NCBI RefSeq assembly: GCF_012927125.1
Contig: NZ_JABBFZ010000002.1
Coordinates: 372,001 to 436,000, forward strand
From: Paraburkholderia antibiotica
GTDB taxonomy: Bacteria; Pseudomonadota; Gammaproteobacteria; Burkholderiales; Burkholderiaceae
Direction: 5' to 3'
Length of the DNA: 64,000 nucleotides
The position numbers were made by a program, and so were the translations under genes. This document shows, piece by piece, positions 1 through 8,720 of this stretch (within the stretch, counting starts at the first letter, position 1; the number at the start of each line of letters is the position of its first letter). The notes under the pieces were generated by a model that worked only from the letters and a program-made list of their open reading frames with translations, ran no database searches and had not been told where the DNA came from.

Positions 1-7
1 GTTGAAC

Positions 8-22
8 GCAAAGAACGGGCCA
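8..22 (-). promoter_or_regulatory. sigma54 (-24/-12) promoter reading leftward
   Basis: Read on the minus strand this is TGGCCCGTTCTTTGC. It matches the RpoN consensus TGGCACG-N4-TTGC, with the GG and GC pairs at the required 12-base offset and one mismatch in the -24 block. It points out of the left edge and sits about 165 bases from the divergent sigma54 activator prpR. Inference: it drives the prp (2-methylcitrate) operon expected beyond the window. Confidence 0.6.
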
Positions 23-93
23 GCTTGCGCGCCGGCCGCTAAGTGCCTGATTTGTCAAAAGTCCGCTGCCGGTCTCGGCGGCCACGCGATTGC

Positions 94-114
94 ATTTCAT
101 TTCACAAATGAAAT
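94..114. promoter_or_regulatory. Perfect palindrome, candidate PrpR upstream activating site
   Basis: Arms ATTTCATTT and AAATGAAAT are perfect inverted repeats of 9 bases around a CAC spacer. A partial copy (GATTTCACATT) follows just downstream. The site lies about 72 bases upstream of the leftward -24 element and about 35-70 bases upstream of the prpR start, as expected for an enhancer-type site shared by a divergon. Binding by PrpR is inferred. Confidence 0.5.
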
Positions 115-185
115 CGACGATTTCACATTGGAAAGGAATGCTCGCATAATGGCGTCTTCCGCCACTCCGCCGCGAGTCGTCCATC

Positions 186-2150
186 TTGAGCACGCCTCTG
201 TACGAACCGCCGCAGCGCCCGCGCATCTGGGCGCTCTCGATCAGCCGCCTGCGCGAGCTGTTCTTCGACATCGCCGGCGAATACGTCGAACGCGCGGACT
301 TTCGCATCGTCTCGCACGGCTTCGAGGACGCGGTGCGCGAAATCGAAGGCGCGGGCGCGGCGCGTCCCGACGTCGTGCTCGCGGGCGGCTCGAACGGCGC
401 GTATCTGAAGACGCGCGTGTCGGTGCCGGTGGTGCGCATCAGCCCGACCGGCTTCGACATGATGCACGCGCTCGCGCGCGCCCGCCGCGAAGGCGCGCGC
501 GTCGCGCTCGTCACGCACGGCGACACGCCCGACGAAGTGCGCCGCTTCACCGCCGCGTACGCGCTCGACGTCACGTTCGCGTCGTACCAGTCGGTGCAGG
601 ACGCGGAGAGCGTAGTGCTCGACCTCAGCGACCGCGGCATCGACGTAGTAGTCGGCCCCGGCCTCGTCACCGATATCGCCGCCAGCGCCGGCATGGGCGC
701 GGTGTTTCTGTATTCGCGCGCGTCGGTGCGCACCGGTTTCGACACCGCGCTCGAAGTCGCGCAGGCGACGCGCCGCGAAACCGTGCGACGGCAGCGGCTC
801 GACACGTTGCTGCAGCATCTGCGCGACGGCGTCGTCGCGCTCGATGCGCAGGGCCGCGTCGAGCTGATGAACCAGCGGCTCGCGAGCGTGCTCGGCATCG
901 ATGCCGCGAAGGCCGTCGGCCGCACACTGCTCGATCTCGCGCCGGACCTCGCGGGCAGCCTGCCCGACACCGATGGCGACAGTTTCTGCACGGTGCGTGG
1001 CGCGAGCTACGTCGTGCATCGCGGACCGCTCGCGAGCAGCGGCGCGGCGGCGGGCACCGTGCTGACGTTCCAGGAATCGCGCGCGGTCGAGCGACTCGAT
1101 CGCACGCTACGCGCGCGACAACGCGTGCAGCAGTTCACCGCGCGCTACCGGCTCGACGATATCGTCGGCGCGTCGGAGACGATCGAGCAGGTGCGCGCGC
1201 GGGTCGCGCGTTATGCGAAGTCGGACGCGACCGTGCTGATTCTCGGCGAGAGCGGCACCGGCAAGGAGATGGTCGCGCAGAGCATGCATCAGTTGAGCGC
1301 GCGGCGCGACTTCGCATTCGTCGCGATCAATTGCGGCGCGTTTCCCGAGGCGCTGCTCGAAAGCGAGCTGTTCGGCTACGAGGAAGGCGCGTTCACCGGC
1401 GCGCGCAAAGGCGGCAAGGCGGGACTGATCGAGGTCGCGCATCGCGGCACGCTGTTTCTCGATGAAATCGGCGAAATGCCGCTGTCGTTGCAGAGCCGCC
1501 TGCTACGCGTGCTGCAGGAGCGCGAGGTGGTGCGGCTCGGTTCGACGGAGCCGACGCGCGTCGATATTCGCGTGATCGCGGCGACGCATCGCGCGTTGAC
1601 CGACAGCGTCGCGGCCGGCGCTTTTCGCGCCGATCTGTACTACCGGCTCAATATTCTCAGCATCGCGCTGCCGCCGCTGCGCGAGCGGCCGGCCGATCTG
1701 CTGCCGCTCGCCGCCGAGCTCTTGAGGCAGGCGGCCGCGCGCGAGCCGGGACTCGCCGCGCGCGTGCCCGACGCGGAGACCGCCGCGCGCATGCTGAGCG
1801 GGCTCGGTGCGGCGTTACGGCGCTATGCATGGCCGGGCAACGTGCGGGAATTGCAGAACGTGATCGAACGGATTGCGGTGGAGCTGGCGGATGTCGATGC
1901 AGAGACGAACGCGGACGCGACGGTGGTATCGCGCGAGATGCTGCGGGCGGTCGCGCCGGAAATCGTCGAACCGGTCGCGCGCGCCACGAAGCCCGCCGCG
2001 CTCACCTTGCGCGAGCGCAGCCGGCATGTCGAAGCCGACGAGATTCGCGCGGCGCTCGCCGCGCACGGCGGCGATCGGGATGCGGTGTGCGCGGCACTCG
2101 GTATCAGCAAGACGACGTTGTGGCGCAAGCTGAATGGGGGGACGCGGTAG
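186..2150 (+). CDS. prpR: Sigma54-dependent propionate catabolism activator PrpR
   Basis: This is a transcriptional activator of the PrpR family, which senses 2-methylcitrate and activates RpoN-dependent propionate catabolism. The 654-residue product has a PrpR N-terminal sensor (about 10-190), a PAS-like segment (about 205-305) and an AAA+ sigma54-interaction domain. That domain shows Walker A GESGTGKE (354-361), the GAFTGA loop (401-406) and Walker B GTLFLDEIGE (421-430). A Fis-type helix-turn-helix ends near residue 650. The start is uncertain. The first start in frame after the upstream stop at 147 is TTG at 186, which has no Shine-Dalgarno. An ATG at 149 in another frame has AAAGGA upstream and encodes a plausible leader (MASSATPPRVVHL) that would need a one-base shift to join this frame. 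The prpBC/acnD genes are absent here and probably lie to the left. Confidence 0.9.
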   Translation: MSTPLYEPPQRPRIWALSISRLRELFFDIAGEYVERADFRIVSHGFEDAVREIEGAGAARPDVVLAGGSNGAYLKTRVSVPVVRISPTGFDMMHALARARREGARVALVTHGDTPDEVRRFTAAYALDVTFASYQSVQDAESVVLDLSDRGIDVVVGPGLVTDIAASAGMGAVFLYSRASVRTGFDTALEVAQATRRETVRRQRLDTLLQHLRDGVVALDAQGRVELMNQRLASVLGIDAAKAVGRTLLDLAPDLAGSLPDTDGDSFCTVRGASYVVHRGPLASSGAAAGTVLTFQESRAVERLDRTLRARQRVQQFTARYRLDDIVGASETIEQVRARVARYAKSDATVLILGESGTGKEMVAQSMHQLSARRDFAFVAINCGAFPEALLESELFGYEEGAFTGARKGGKAGLIEVAHRGTLFLDEIGEMPLSLQSRLLRVLQEREVVRLGSTEPTRVDIRVIAATHRALTDSVAAGAFRADLYYRLNILSIALPPLRERPADLLPLAAELLRQAAAREPGLAARVPDAETAARMLSGLGAALRRYAWPGNVRELQNVIERIAVELADVDAETNADATVVSREMLRAVAPEIVEPVARATKPAALTLRERSRHVEADEIRAALAAHGGDRDAVCAALGISKTTLWRKLNGGTR

Positions 2151-2221
2151 GTGCGGGGCCTGCTTTGAAATGCCGCGCGGTCATCTGGGTGTCACGACGC
2201 TTCGTCAACGCAACGGACAGA

Positions 2222-2665
2222 TCAAGGCTTCACCGCACGCACGATCACCCCGTTCCAGCCGAACACGACGCGATGCGCGTCCATCCGAAAGACGGCCGCG
2301 CAACTCTCGCCGTCCAGCAACAGGGTCTTCGGCGGCAAGCCGGTATCTTCGAGGTTGATGCCGTACTCGTCTTCGAGCTTCGGCGCGGTGTCGACGGTGC
2401 GCACGCGAAAGCCCTCGCGTGGCCGACAACGCTCGCCCGCGAATTCGATCTGCCCACCCGATATGCGCATGACCTTGCCGAGCAGTCTTTTGGCCTCCGG
2501 TATGCCGCCGGACACATCGCTATAGCCGACCACATCGGTGACCGTCCATGTGCCGTCGAAAGACGATAACGGCGTGACGGACGGTTCGGCGACGGATTCG
2601 GCTGCCACGCAGGTTGCCGTGCTCAGGCAAAGGAGCAGCAGGGGGTAAAGGGTTTTGGGCGCCAC
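2222..2665 (-). CDS. Hypothetical secreted protein
   Basis: The product is 147 residues and begins with a clear Sec signal peptide (hydrophobic run LYPLLLLCLSTATC, likely cleavage near residue 22). The mature part is about 125 residues with two cysteines (in ERCRP and GESCAAVF), which could form a disulfide. The start is GTG at 2665 with GGAG about 8 bases upstream. I do not recognise the family; it reads as a small periplasmic protein. It converges on prpR with a 71-base gap, so it is probably not part of the prp system. Confidence 0.6.
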   Translation of the reverse strand: MAPKTLYPLLLLCLSTATCVAAESVAEPSVTPLSSFDGTWTVTDVVGYSDVSGGIPEAKRLLGKVMRISGGQIEFAGERCRPREGFRVRTVDTAPKLEDEYGINLEDTGLPPKTLLLDGESCAAVFRMDAHRVVFGWNGVIVRAVKP

Positions 2666-2773
2666 GGTGACGGTCTCCAGCCGCTACGATGAGGCGGCAA
2701 TCTATCACCGCCCTGCCCACTCCAGGCACGATGCCGACGATTTTGGGCCGTCGCCCATCGAATCACTCCCCCC

Positions 2774-3715
2774 TCAAAACCCCGCCTCCCGCTGCAAAAC
2801 CGCCACCCCAAACCGCACCCCGCGCCCGATAAAACTCTCGCGCCCAGCTGCACGGTCCCGCCCACCTCGCGACCGATCTCCGGCACCCCATCGCACGCGT
2901 CGAAGCGCACCTGCCACGTCGCCTGCAACGGCACCAGCTGACGCGTCTTCGCGTCGTACTAGGCCGGAATCGGACCGCCGTACGTGCTCGCAACCGACGG
3001 TTGATCGAGCGTCGCAAGATTGACCCTGTCGATCGCATCGATGCGGCACGCGCGACGCGCGAACTCCGCGACGTTAGCGACGAACACCGCGCGCTGCCCC
3101 GCCCTCAGGCGCGCCACCTCGCTCTCGCCGACGAACGCCACGCCCTTCACGCCCTCCGGCGCGATCAGATCGTAGAGCCGCTCGCCGCGCGGCAGCCAGG
3201 TGCCGGGCGCGGGCGCATCGCCGGCCAGTTGCACGCGACCGTCGAACGGCGCGCGCACCGTCAGTTGCGCGATCTGCGCCTGCAAGCCCGCGACCGTCTC
3301 GCGCGCCGCGTCCCAACGCCGGGCGAGCGCAGTGCCCTGCCGCTGCAAACGCTCGTCGAACGATTGCTGCTCGACTTCCCAGCGCAGTTGCGCTTCATCG
3401 GCTCGCGCGGCCTTCAACCGGTAGTCGAGCTCGGGCGACACCAGCACCGCGAGCGTCTCGCCCGCCCGCACGAGTTGCCCATCGCGCGCGGGCGCAGGCT
3501 CGGCCGCGACATAACCGGACCCGACCGCATACAGGCCCTGCGCCAACTGCGGCCCGAGCACCGCCGGCGCGCTGACGCCCTCATGCCACGGCACCGCGAA
3601 AAAAATCACCAGCGCCGCGCCGAGCACCACACTGCGCCGCGTCTCGCGACGCCAGCGCAATTCGCCGCGTCGCTGCCAGCTCGTAGCGGCCTCGCGCCAG
3701 ATCGGCCGCGAATCG
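2774..3715 (-). pseudogene. Decayed HlyD-type adaptor, possible remnant of an M50/HlyD fusion
   Basis: An open stretch from about 3711 to 2962 encodes an HlyD/RND-type adaptor: one membrane segment (SVVLGAALVIFF), a biotinyl/lipoyl-like half (DGQLVRAGETLAVL), a coiled region (LDYRLKAARADEAQLRWEVE) and a second lipoyl half (LTVRAPFDGRV). It is interrupted at 2959-2961 by an in-frame TAG just after GGPIPA. Homologous-looking sequence continues in the same frame (LVPLQATWQVRFDACDG). It then needs a frameshift near 2850 to reach a plausible C-terminus (GVRFGVAVLQREAGF, ending at 2774). The 5' part is also missing: the first 60 or so codons of the open frame look non-native. The missing part may have been an M50 peptidase domain, as in some fused adaptors. 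No partner exporter gene is adjacent. Confidence 0.65.
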
Positions 3716-3948
3716 ATACCGATTCGAAAGAATTCGCGCGAGCCTTTCGTCAGGCGGCTCGCGTCATGCGCAGTGGGAAAACGTCGTCGCCGCAGCGGGA
3801 ATTGCCGGAAACCAGCCGCTTGAACCGGCGAACACAAACCGCCTGTACGACGCGACGCGCGCGTGATGGACCGCGCAATAAGCGGTGAAACAAGCAACGC
3901 AATAGACAGCGCAATAAACCGCGCAATAAACCGCGCGAACGCCGCCCC

Positions 3949-4872
3949 TCAGACCACCGCCTCCGGCCCACCCAGTTGCGCGAACTCCTCGCCAAGAAAA
4001 TCCACGCAGACCCGCACCTTCGCGGATTGCGCGAGCCGCGCCGGATACACCGCCCACACGTTCGCCGGCTGTGTGACCTCGGGCAGCACCTGACGCAACT
4101 GGCCCGCCTCGATCAACCCGCGCACATCCCACCACGAGCGCAGCACGATCCCGCGTCCGGCCAGCGCCCATTGCACGGCCACTTCGCCGTGATTGGTCGA
4201 CAGCGGTCCGGTGACCTTGATCGACGCCGCTTCGCCGCGCACCGTCAGCCGCCACAAACCGAACGGATGATCACGCTCCTTGATCGCGAGGCACGCGTGC
4301 GCGGACAGCTCCGTCAACTGCCGCGGCGTACCGTGCCGCCGCAGATAATCGGGCGACGCGCACAGCACGCGATGATTCGACGCGAGCCGTCGCGCGATCA
4401 GATGCGGCGCGATGTCGTCGCCGATCCGCACGTCGAGATCGAAGCCCTCGCCCGCCACGTCGACGAGACGATCGAACAGATCGAGCCGCACGCTCAGCTG
4501 CGCGTAGCGCTCCGAGAAGCGCGCGAGCGCGGGCGCGACGAAGCGTCGGCCGAAACCGAAGCTGCTCGAAATGCGCAGCTTGCCGCCCGGAATGCGGCGC
4601 GTCGTGGACACGTCCTCGACCAGCTGATCGACGTCGTCGAGAATTTTTTCGGCCCAGGTATAGACCCGCTCGCCGGCTTCGGTAATCGCCACACGACGCG
4701 TCGAGCGATGCAACAGGCGCGTGCCGAGCGTGGTTTCGAGCACGTTGATGCGCTTGCTGACATAGGCCGCCGACACCGACAGCGCATCGGCCGCCGCGCT
4801 GAAACTGCACTTGCGCGCGACTTCGCAGAACACGCGCAGGTCGGCGAGATCGGGAGACGGGACGCTATTCAT
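3949..4872 (-). CDS. dmlR: LysR-type regulator, DmlR-like
   Basis: A 307-residue LysR regulator with an N-terminal winged helix-turn-helix (about 6-65, containing SFSAAADALSVSAAYVSKR) and a type-2 periplasmic-binding-like effector domain (about 90-300). It is divergently transcribed from the D-malate/tartrate dehydrogenase gene, the classical dmlR-dmlA arrangement, so it probably activates that gene. ATG at 4872 is preferred; a GTG at 4902 would add ten residues. Neither start has a strong Shine-Dalgarno. A 19-base dyad (4885-4903) overlaps the upstream alternative start. Confidence 0.8.
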   Translation of the reverse strand: MNSVPSPDLADLRVFCEVARKCSFSAAADALSVSAAYVSKRINVLETTLGTRLLHRSTRRVAITEAGERVYTWAEKILDDVDQLVEDVSTTRRIPGGKLRISSSFGFGRRFVAPALARFSERYAQLSVRLDLFDRLVDVAGEGFDLDVRIGDDIAPHLIARRLASNHRVLCASPDYLRRHGTPRQLTELSAHACLAIKERDHPFGLWRLTVRGEAASIKVTGPLSTNHGEVAVQWALAGRGIVLRSWWDVRGLIEAGQLRQVLPEVTQPANVWAVYPARLAQSAKVRVCVDFLGEEFAQLGGPEAVV

Positions 4873-4884
4873 GGCGGCAGGCTT

Positions 4885-4903
4885 TGTACACGAATCGTGC
4901 ACA
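4885..4903. promoter_or_regulatory. Dyad between dmlR and dmlA, candidate LysR operator
   Basis: TGTACACG and CGTGCACA flank AAT, an inverted repeat with one mismatch. It lies 13-31 bases upstream of the LysR start and about 95 bases upstream of the dehydrogenase start. That position suits autorepression and divergent activation by the LysR protein. Confidence 0.4.
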
Positions 4904-4997
4904 GTGGCTTAACTAAAGCGCGCATTTTAGACGCAAACAGCAGGAATAGAATAAGCACCACCGAAACGTCGACACCCATTCCAAGGAGGAGTCCACC

Positions 4998-6080
4998 ATG
5001 TCGAAAACCTACCGCATCGCCGTGATCCCCGGCGACGGCATCGGCGTCGAAGTGATGCCCGAAGCGCTGCGCGTACTCGATGCCGCGACGAAACGCTTCG
5101 GCATCGAGCTCGAATACACGCACATCGACTGGGCGAGCTGCGACTACTACGCGAAGCACGGCAAGATGATGCCGGACGACTGGAAAGCGCAATTGCAGCC
5201 GATGGACGCGATCCTGTTCGGCGCGGTCGGCTGGCCCGACACCGTGCCCGACCATATCTCGCTGTGGGGCTCGCTGCTGAAATTCCGCCGCGAATTCGAT
5301 CAATACGTGAACCTGCGCCCCGCGCGGCTTTTTGCGGGCGTGCCGTCGCCGCTCGCGGGACGCAAGGCCGGCGACATCGATTTCTGGATCGTGCGCGAGA
5401 ACACCGAGGGCGAGTATTCGTCGGTGGGCGGCGTGATGTTCGAAGGCACGGAGCGCGAATTCGTGCTGCAGGAATCGGTGTTCACGCGGCACGGCAGCGA
5501 GCGCGTGCTGAAGTTCGCGTTCGATCTCGCACAGCGCCGCGAGCGCAAGAAGATCACCGTCGCGACGAAGAGCAACGGCATCGCGATCAGCATGCCGTGG
5601 TGGGACAAATGCGCGGCCGGTATCGCCGCGCAGTATCCGGACGTCGCGTGGGACAAGCAGCACATCGACATCCTGTGCGCGCGCTTCGTGCTGAATCCGG
5701 ATCGCTTCGACGTGGTCGTCGCCACCAATCTGTTCGGCGACATCCTGTCCGATCTCGGCCCCGCCTGCACGGGCACGATCGGCCTCGCGCCGTCGGGCAA
5801 CCTGAATCCGGATCGCAAGTTTCCATCGCTGTTCGAGCCGGTACACGGCTCGGCGCCCGACATCGCCGGCAAGCACATCGCCAATCCGATCGCGATGATC
5901 TGGTCGGCCGCGATGATGCTCGACTTCCTCGGCCATTCGAGCGGCAAGGAGCGCGACGCGCACGACGCGATTCTGCAGGCGATCGAGGCGACGCTGGTCG
6001 AAGGTCCGCACACCGGCGACCTCGGCGGTCAGGCGAGCACCAGCGAAGTCGGCAAGGCGATTGCGGCGAAACTCGCGTGA
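4998..6080 (+). CDS. dmlA: D-malate dehydrogenase (decarboxylating) / tartrate dehydrogenase
   Basis: A 360-residue member of the isocitrate/isopropylmalate dehydrogenase superfamily, DmlA/TtuC branch. The family oxidatively decarboxylates D-malate to pyruvate, and many members also act on L-tartrate or 3-isopropylmalate, using NAD+ and a divalent metal. The sequence shows the N-terminal IPGDGIG motif, LLKFRREFDQYVNLRP (substrate-binding arginines), RENTEGEYSS, the metal-ligand segment VVATNLFGDILSDL and EPVHGSAPDI. Length is typical. AAGGAGGA lies about 9 bases upstream of ATG 4998, an excellent ribosome binding site. It is divergent from a DmlR-like LysR gene. ttuC is an alternative name; the substrate cannot be settled from sequence. 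Confidence 0.9.
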   Translation: MSKTYRIAVIPGDGIGVEVMPEALRVLDAATKRFGIELEYTHIDWASCDYYAKHGKMMPDDWKAQLQPMDAILFGAVGWPDTVPDHISLWGSLLKFRREFDQYVNLRPARLFAGVPSPLAGRKAGDIDFWIVRENTEGEYSSVGGVMFEGTEREFVLQESVFTRHGSERVLKFAFDLAQRRERKKITVATKSNGIAISMPWWDKCAAGIAAQYPDVAWDKQHIDILCARFVLNPDRFDVVVATNLFGDILSDLGPACTGTIGLAPSGNLNPDRKFPSLFEPVHGSAPDIAGKHIANPIAMIWSAAMMLDFLGHSSGKERDAHDAILQAIEATLVEGPHTGDLGGQASTSEVGKAIAAKLA

Positions 6081-6117
6081 AGTTGTCGTAGTCGGGGCGC
6101 TTGAGTCAAGCCACTTA

Positions 6118-6147
6118 AGTCGGGCCGTGTAGAAACACGGCCCGACT
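6118..6147. terminator. Bidirectional hairpin terminator
   Basis: A perfect 13-bp stem (AGTCGGGCCGTGT / ACACGGCCCGACT) with an AGAA loop lies between the convergent dmlA and the 6160-7788 gene. There is no long T tract, so termination strength is uncertain. Confidence 0.6.
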
Positions 6148-6159
6148 ACACTTGCGCCG

Positions 6160-7788
6160 CTATCGGCAGTTGCGTCGCTCGTAAAGCGACCACTCGGCCT
6201 CGTGCGTAACGAGCACAACATCGCATTCGTTATTGGCGAAGAAGTTCCGCGGCAACGGGTCGGCCTTGCGCACGAAGAAATAGCGGTACTGCCGGCCGTT
6301 GTCGCGAGTCCAGTCGAACGCGCCCGGTTCGTGTTCGAGCGCGGGCGGACTGATCGGCATCATGCCGGGTCGGAAGCGTACGATCTGCGGCACGAACGTC
6401 GCGAAGTTCAGATCGACGAAACCGTGCTTCTCCGCCTGGTACCACACGGACTGATGCGCGTACGCGTGCGGACTCCTGTACGCGGGACTCGTGCGATCGA
6501 AGATCAGACTCAGCGCGCGTTGATCCGGCTCGGTCCGTTCGAGCAGATCGTCGAGCGGCGCGATTTCGGCGGCGAAGCGATGCAGGCGCACCGTCTGATC
6601 CGCGAAGAAGATCCAGCATCCGGCGATGATCGCGGCCTGCACACCGACACCTAGCAGCTTGCCCGCACGCGCCCCCGACATCGACGACGCACGCCGTGCT
6701 GCGCTCGCCAATGCTGGCGGCGCGCAGAACATCAGCGCATACGCGGGCAGCAGAAACAACGCGAAACGGTGGTACAGGTAGGCGGTTTTGAGCGCGGTGC
6801 CCGGCACGAACAGCCAGACGAAACCGACGGCGAGCATCGGCACGAGCGCCGTGCGATCCGGATTGATCCGGTCGCGCCACACCCACGGCGCCACGAACAT
6901 CAGCGCGACGACCGGCAGATACACGGCCGCGCTCTTGTTCATCCCCCACACGTAGACGGGCAGCGAAAGCAGACGCTGCAAATCCCAGCCCCAGTTGAAC
7001 ACGGCGATGCCGGGTACCACGTGCCCGAGCAGCGGATCGGTCGTGTGGCTCCACCATGCATAGACGAGAGTCAGCACGCCGAGCGGCACGAACGGTGCAA
7101 GCGCAAGGATCTTGCGGGCCCAGCTTCTCTGCCGGTACAGCACGAAGCCGACACCAATCGCGACCGCGAACAGGAACACGAGCCCGTGACAGAAGAACAG
7201 CGCCGTGCCCGCGACGAACATCCAGACGCCCTTTCGCATCGACGTCGCGCCCGCGTAGTCGTGCGAGAGCCAGACGAACAGAATCCCCAACGGCGCCGCG
7301 ACGAGGAACGTATAGAAGCCCCACATGAACGAGAAGCCGAAGAAGCCCGGCACGAATAGCCAGTCGAGCCGCGGATCGCCGTTCAGATAGCGCCGGAAGC
7401 CGACGCACGACGCGACGAACGCGAAGTATGCGAACGTCAGCACGGCCTTGAGCGCGGCGCCGATCGGCATCAGATACGTGAGCGGCAACGCGAGGCCATA
7501 GCCGACCAGATACGGCGTCAGCAGATTGAGCTGCACGAGGTTCTGCCACGACGAGCGATGTTCGAGCAGATCGCGCAGCAAGGTCACCTGCCCCGCGTGT
7601 TGCGGCAGGTCGACCATCGGCGGATGCGGCGCGACCCAGAACAACGCGCCGCCGTACAGCACGGTGACGATGAAAAGCACGCGCGGCAAAATCGCGGCAA
7701 GCCGGCCGGAACGCGAGAACAGTTCGGCACCGGACGTCGCCTCGGCGCCTGCTCGCGCCGGCGCGGAAGAATCGACGGGCATGGTCAT
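6160..7788 (-). CDS. Polytopic membrane protein, likely GT-C-type glycosyltransferase of a Gtr system
   Basis: A 542-residue integral membrane protein with about ten hydrophobic segments through residue ~400 and a soluble C-terminal part of ~140 residues. The first periplasmic loop has acidic and His residues (HPPMVDLPQHAGQ), as in GT-C glycosyltransferases that take polyprenyl-phosphate sugars. ATG 7788 overlaps the stop of the GtrB-like gene by four bases (ATGA), so the two are translationally coupled. By analogy with gtrABC, this would be the variable third component that transfers the flipped sugar to its acceptor. The acceptor (O-antigen, EPS or protein) is unknown. No close family match came to mind, so the function rests mainly on topology and context. 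Confidence 0.6.
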   Translation of the reverse strand: MTMPVDSSAPARAGAEATSGAELFSRSGRLAAILPRVLFIVTVLYGGALFWVAPHPPMVDLPQHAGQVTLLRDLLEHRSSWQNLVQLNLLTPYLVGYGLALPLTYLMPIGAALKAVLTFAYFAFVASCVGFRRYLNGDPRLDWLFVPGFFGFSFMWGFYTFLVAAPLGILFVWLSHDYAGATSMRKGVWMFVAGTALFFCHGLVFLFAVAIGVGFVLYRQRSWARKILALAPFVPLGVLTLVYAWWSHTTDPLLGHVVPGIAVFNWGWDLQRLLSLPVYVWGMNKSAAVYLPVVALMFVAPWVWRDRINPDRTALVPMLAVGFVWLFVPGTALKTAYLYHRFALFLLPAYALMFCAPPALASAARRASSMSGARAGKLLGVGVQAAIIAGCWIFFADQTVRLHRFAAEIAPLDDLLERTEPDQRALSLIFDRTSPAYRSPHAYAHQSVWYQAEKHGFVDLNFATFVPQIVRFRPGMMPISPPALEHEPGAFDWTRDNGRQYRYFFVRKADPLPRNFFANNECDVVLVTHEAEWSLYERRNCR

Positions 7789-8720
7789 AAGGTTTGCTCG
7801 ATGATGAAACGCGGACGCTGTTTGGTCTCGGCATAGGTCTTCGAGATGTAGCCGCCGATGACACCGAGGAACAGCAATTGAACACCGCCGAGGAAGTACA
7901 TCGGAATCACCGTCGACGCCCAGCCGGGCACCGTGAGGTCGGTGAAGAGACGCGCGAACGCGGCCCATGCGCCGAAGCACAGCGAGCCGAACGCGAGCAA
8001 CGCGCCAATGCGGGTACTCCATTGCAGCGGTACGGCGGAAAACGACGTGATGCCGTCGAACGCAAACGCGAGCATCTTGCTGAGCGGATATTTGCTCTCG
8101 CCCGCAAAGCGCGCGCCGCGCTCGTATTCGACGATCGCGCTTTTGAAGCCGAGCAGCGGAATGATGCCGCGCAGGAACAGATTGACTTCCGGAAACTGCC
8201 GCAACGCTTCCACCGTCTTGCGGCTCATCAGACGAAAATCCGCATGGCCCGGCAGAATATCGACGCCGAATGCCTTCAGCAGCCTGTAGTAATTGCGCGC
8301 GGTAAAGCGCTTGAAGAACGTGTCCGTATTGCGTTTGTGACGCACGCCGAAAACGATCTCCGCGCCCAGCCGATATTGTTCGAGCATGCGCGGAATCGCT
8401 TCGATGTCGTCCTGAAGATCGGCGTCGAGACTGACGAGAACATCGCCTTGAGCCGTCATCAATCCGGCCAGCAACGCATTCTGATGACCGCGATTGCGCG
8501 AGAGTTTGATGCCGCCGCAGCGCGCATTCTGCGCGTGCAGTGCTGCAATGATCGACCACGTGCGGTCGCGGGAACCGTCGTCGACAAACGTGATGCGGCT
8601 TTGCTCACTCACCTCGCCGGCTTCGATCAATCGCGCCAGCAGCGCGAGAAGCCGCGTACTCGTCTCCGCAAGGACTTCTTCTTCGTTGTAGCACGGTACG
8701 ACGAGATTCAGCGTCGTCAT
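7785..8720 (-). CDS. GtrB-like polyprenyl-phosphate glycosyltransferase (GT2)
   Basis: A 311-residue family 2 glycosyltransferase with two C-terminal membrane helices, the GtrB/dolichol-phosphate-sugar synthase type that makes undecaprenyl-phosphate-linked sugar on the cytoplasmic face. Motifs seen are LNLVVPCYNEE at the N-terminus, TFVDDGSRDRTW, LSRNRGHQNA and SLDADLQDD (metal/nucleotide site). The two terminal helices lie around 230-255 and 265-290. ATG 8720 is chosen because the GT2 fold begins directly after it and AAGGAT lies about 8 bases upstream; an open frame extends 39 codons further. It is the first gene of a two-gene operon with the polytopic protein and is divergent from the methyltransferase/GtrA pair. 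Confidence 0.85.
   Translation of the reverse strand: MTTLNLVVPCYNEEEVLAETSTRLLALLARLIEAGEVSEQSRITFVDDGSRDRTWSIIAALHAQNARCGGIKLSRNRGHQNALLAGLMTAQGDVLVSLDADLQDDIEAIPRMLEQYRLGAEIVFGVRHKRNTDTFFKRFTARNYYRLLKAFGVDILPGHADFRLMSRKTVEALRQFPEVNLFLRGIIPLLGFKSAIVEYERGARFAGESKYPLSKMLAFAFDGITSFSAVPLQWSTRIGALLAFGSLCFGAWAAFARLFTDLTVPGWASTVIPMYFLGGVQLLFLGVIGGYISKTYAETKQRPRFIIEQTL

Noticed and set aside
2-1465. 487-codon open frame overlapping prpR
   Set aside because: Beyond its first 13-15 codons the translation is Arg-rich shadow of prpR. Only the leader is kept, as a possible frameshifted start.
6160-8559. Long version (799 residues) of the polytopic protein
   Set aside because: The extra N-terminal part overlaps the GtrB gene in another frame and has no coding character; the membrane protein starts cleanly at 7788 with a 4-base overlap.
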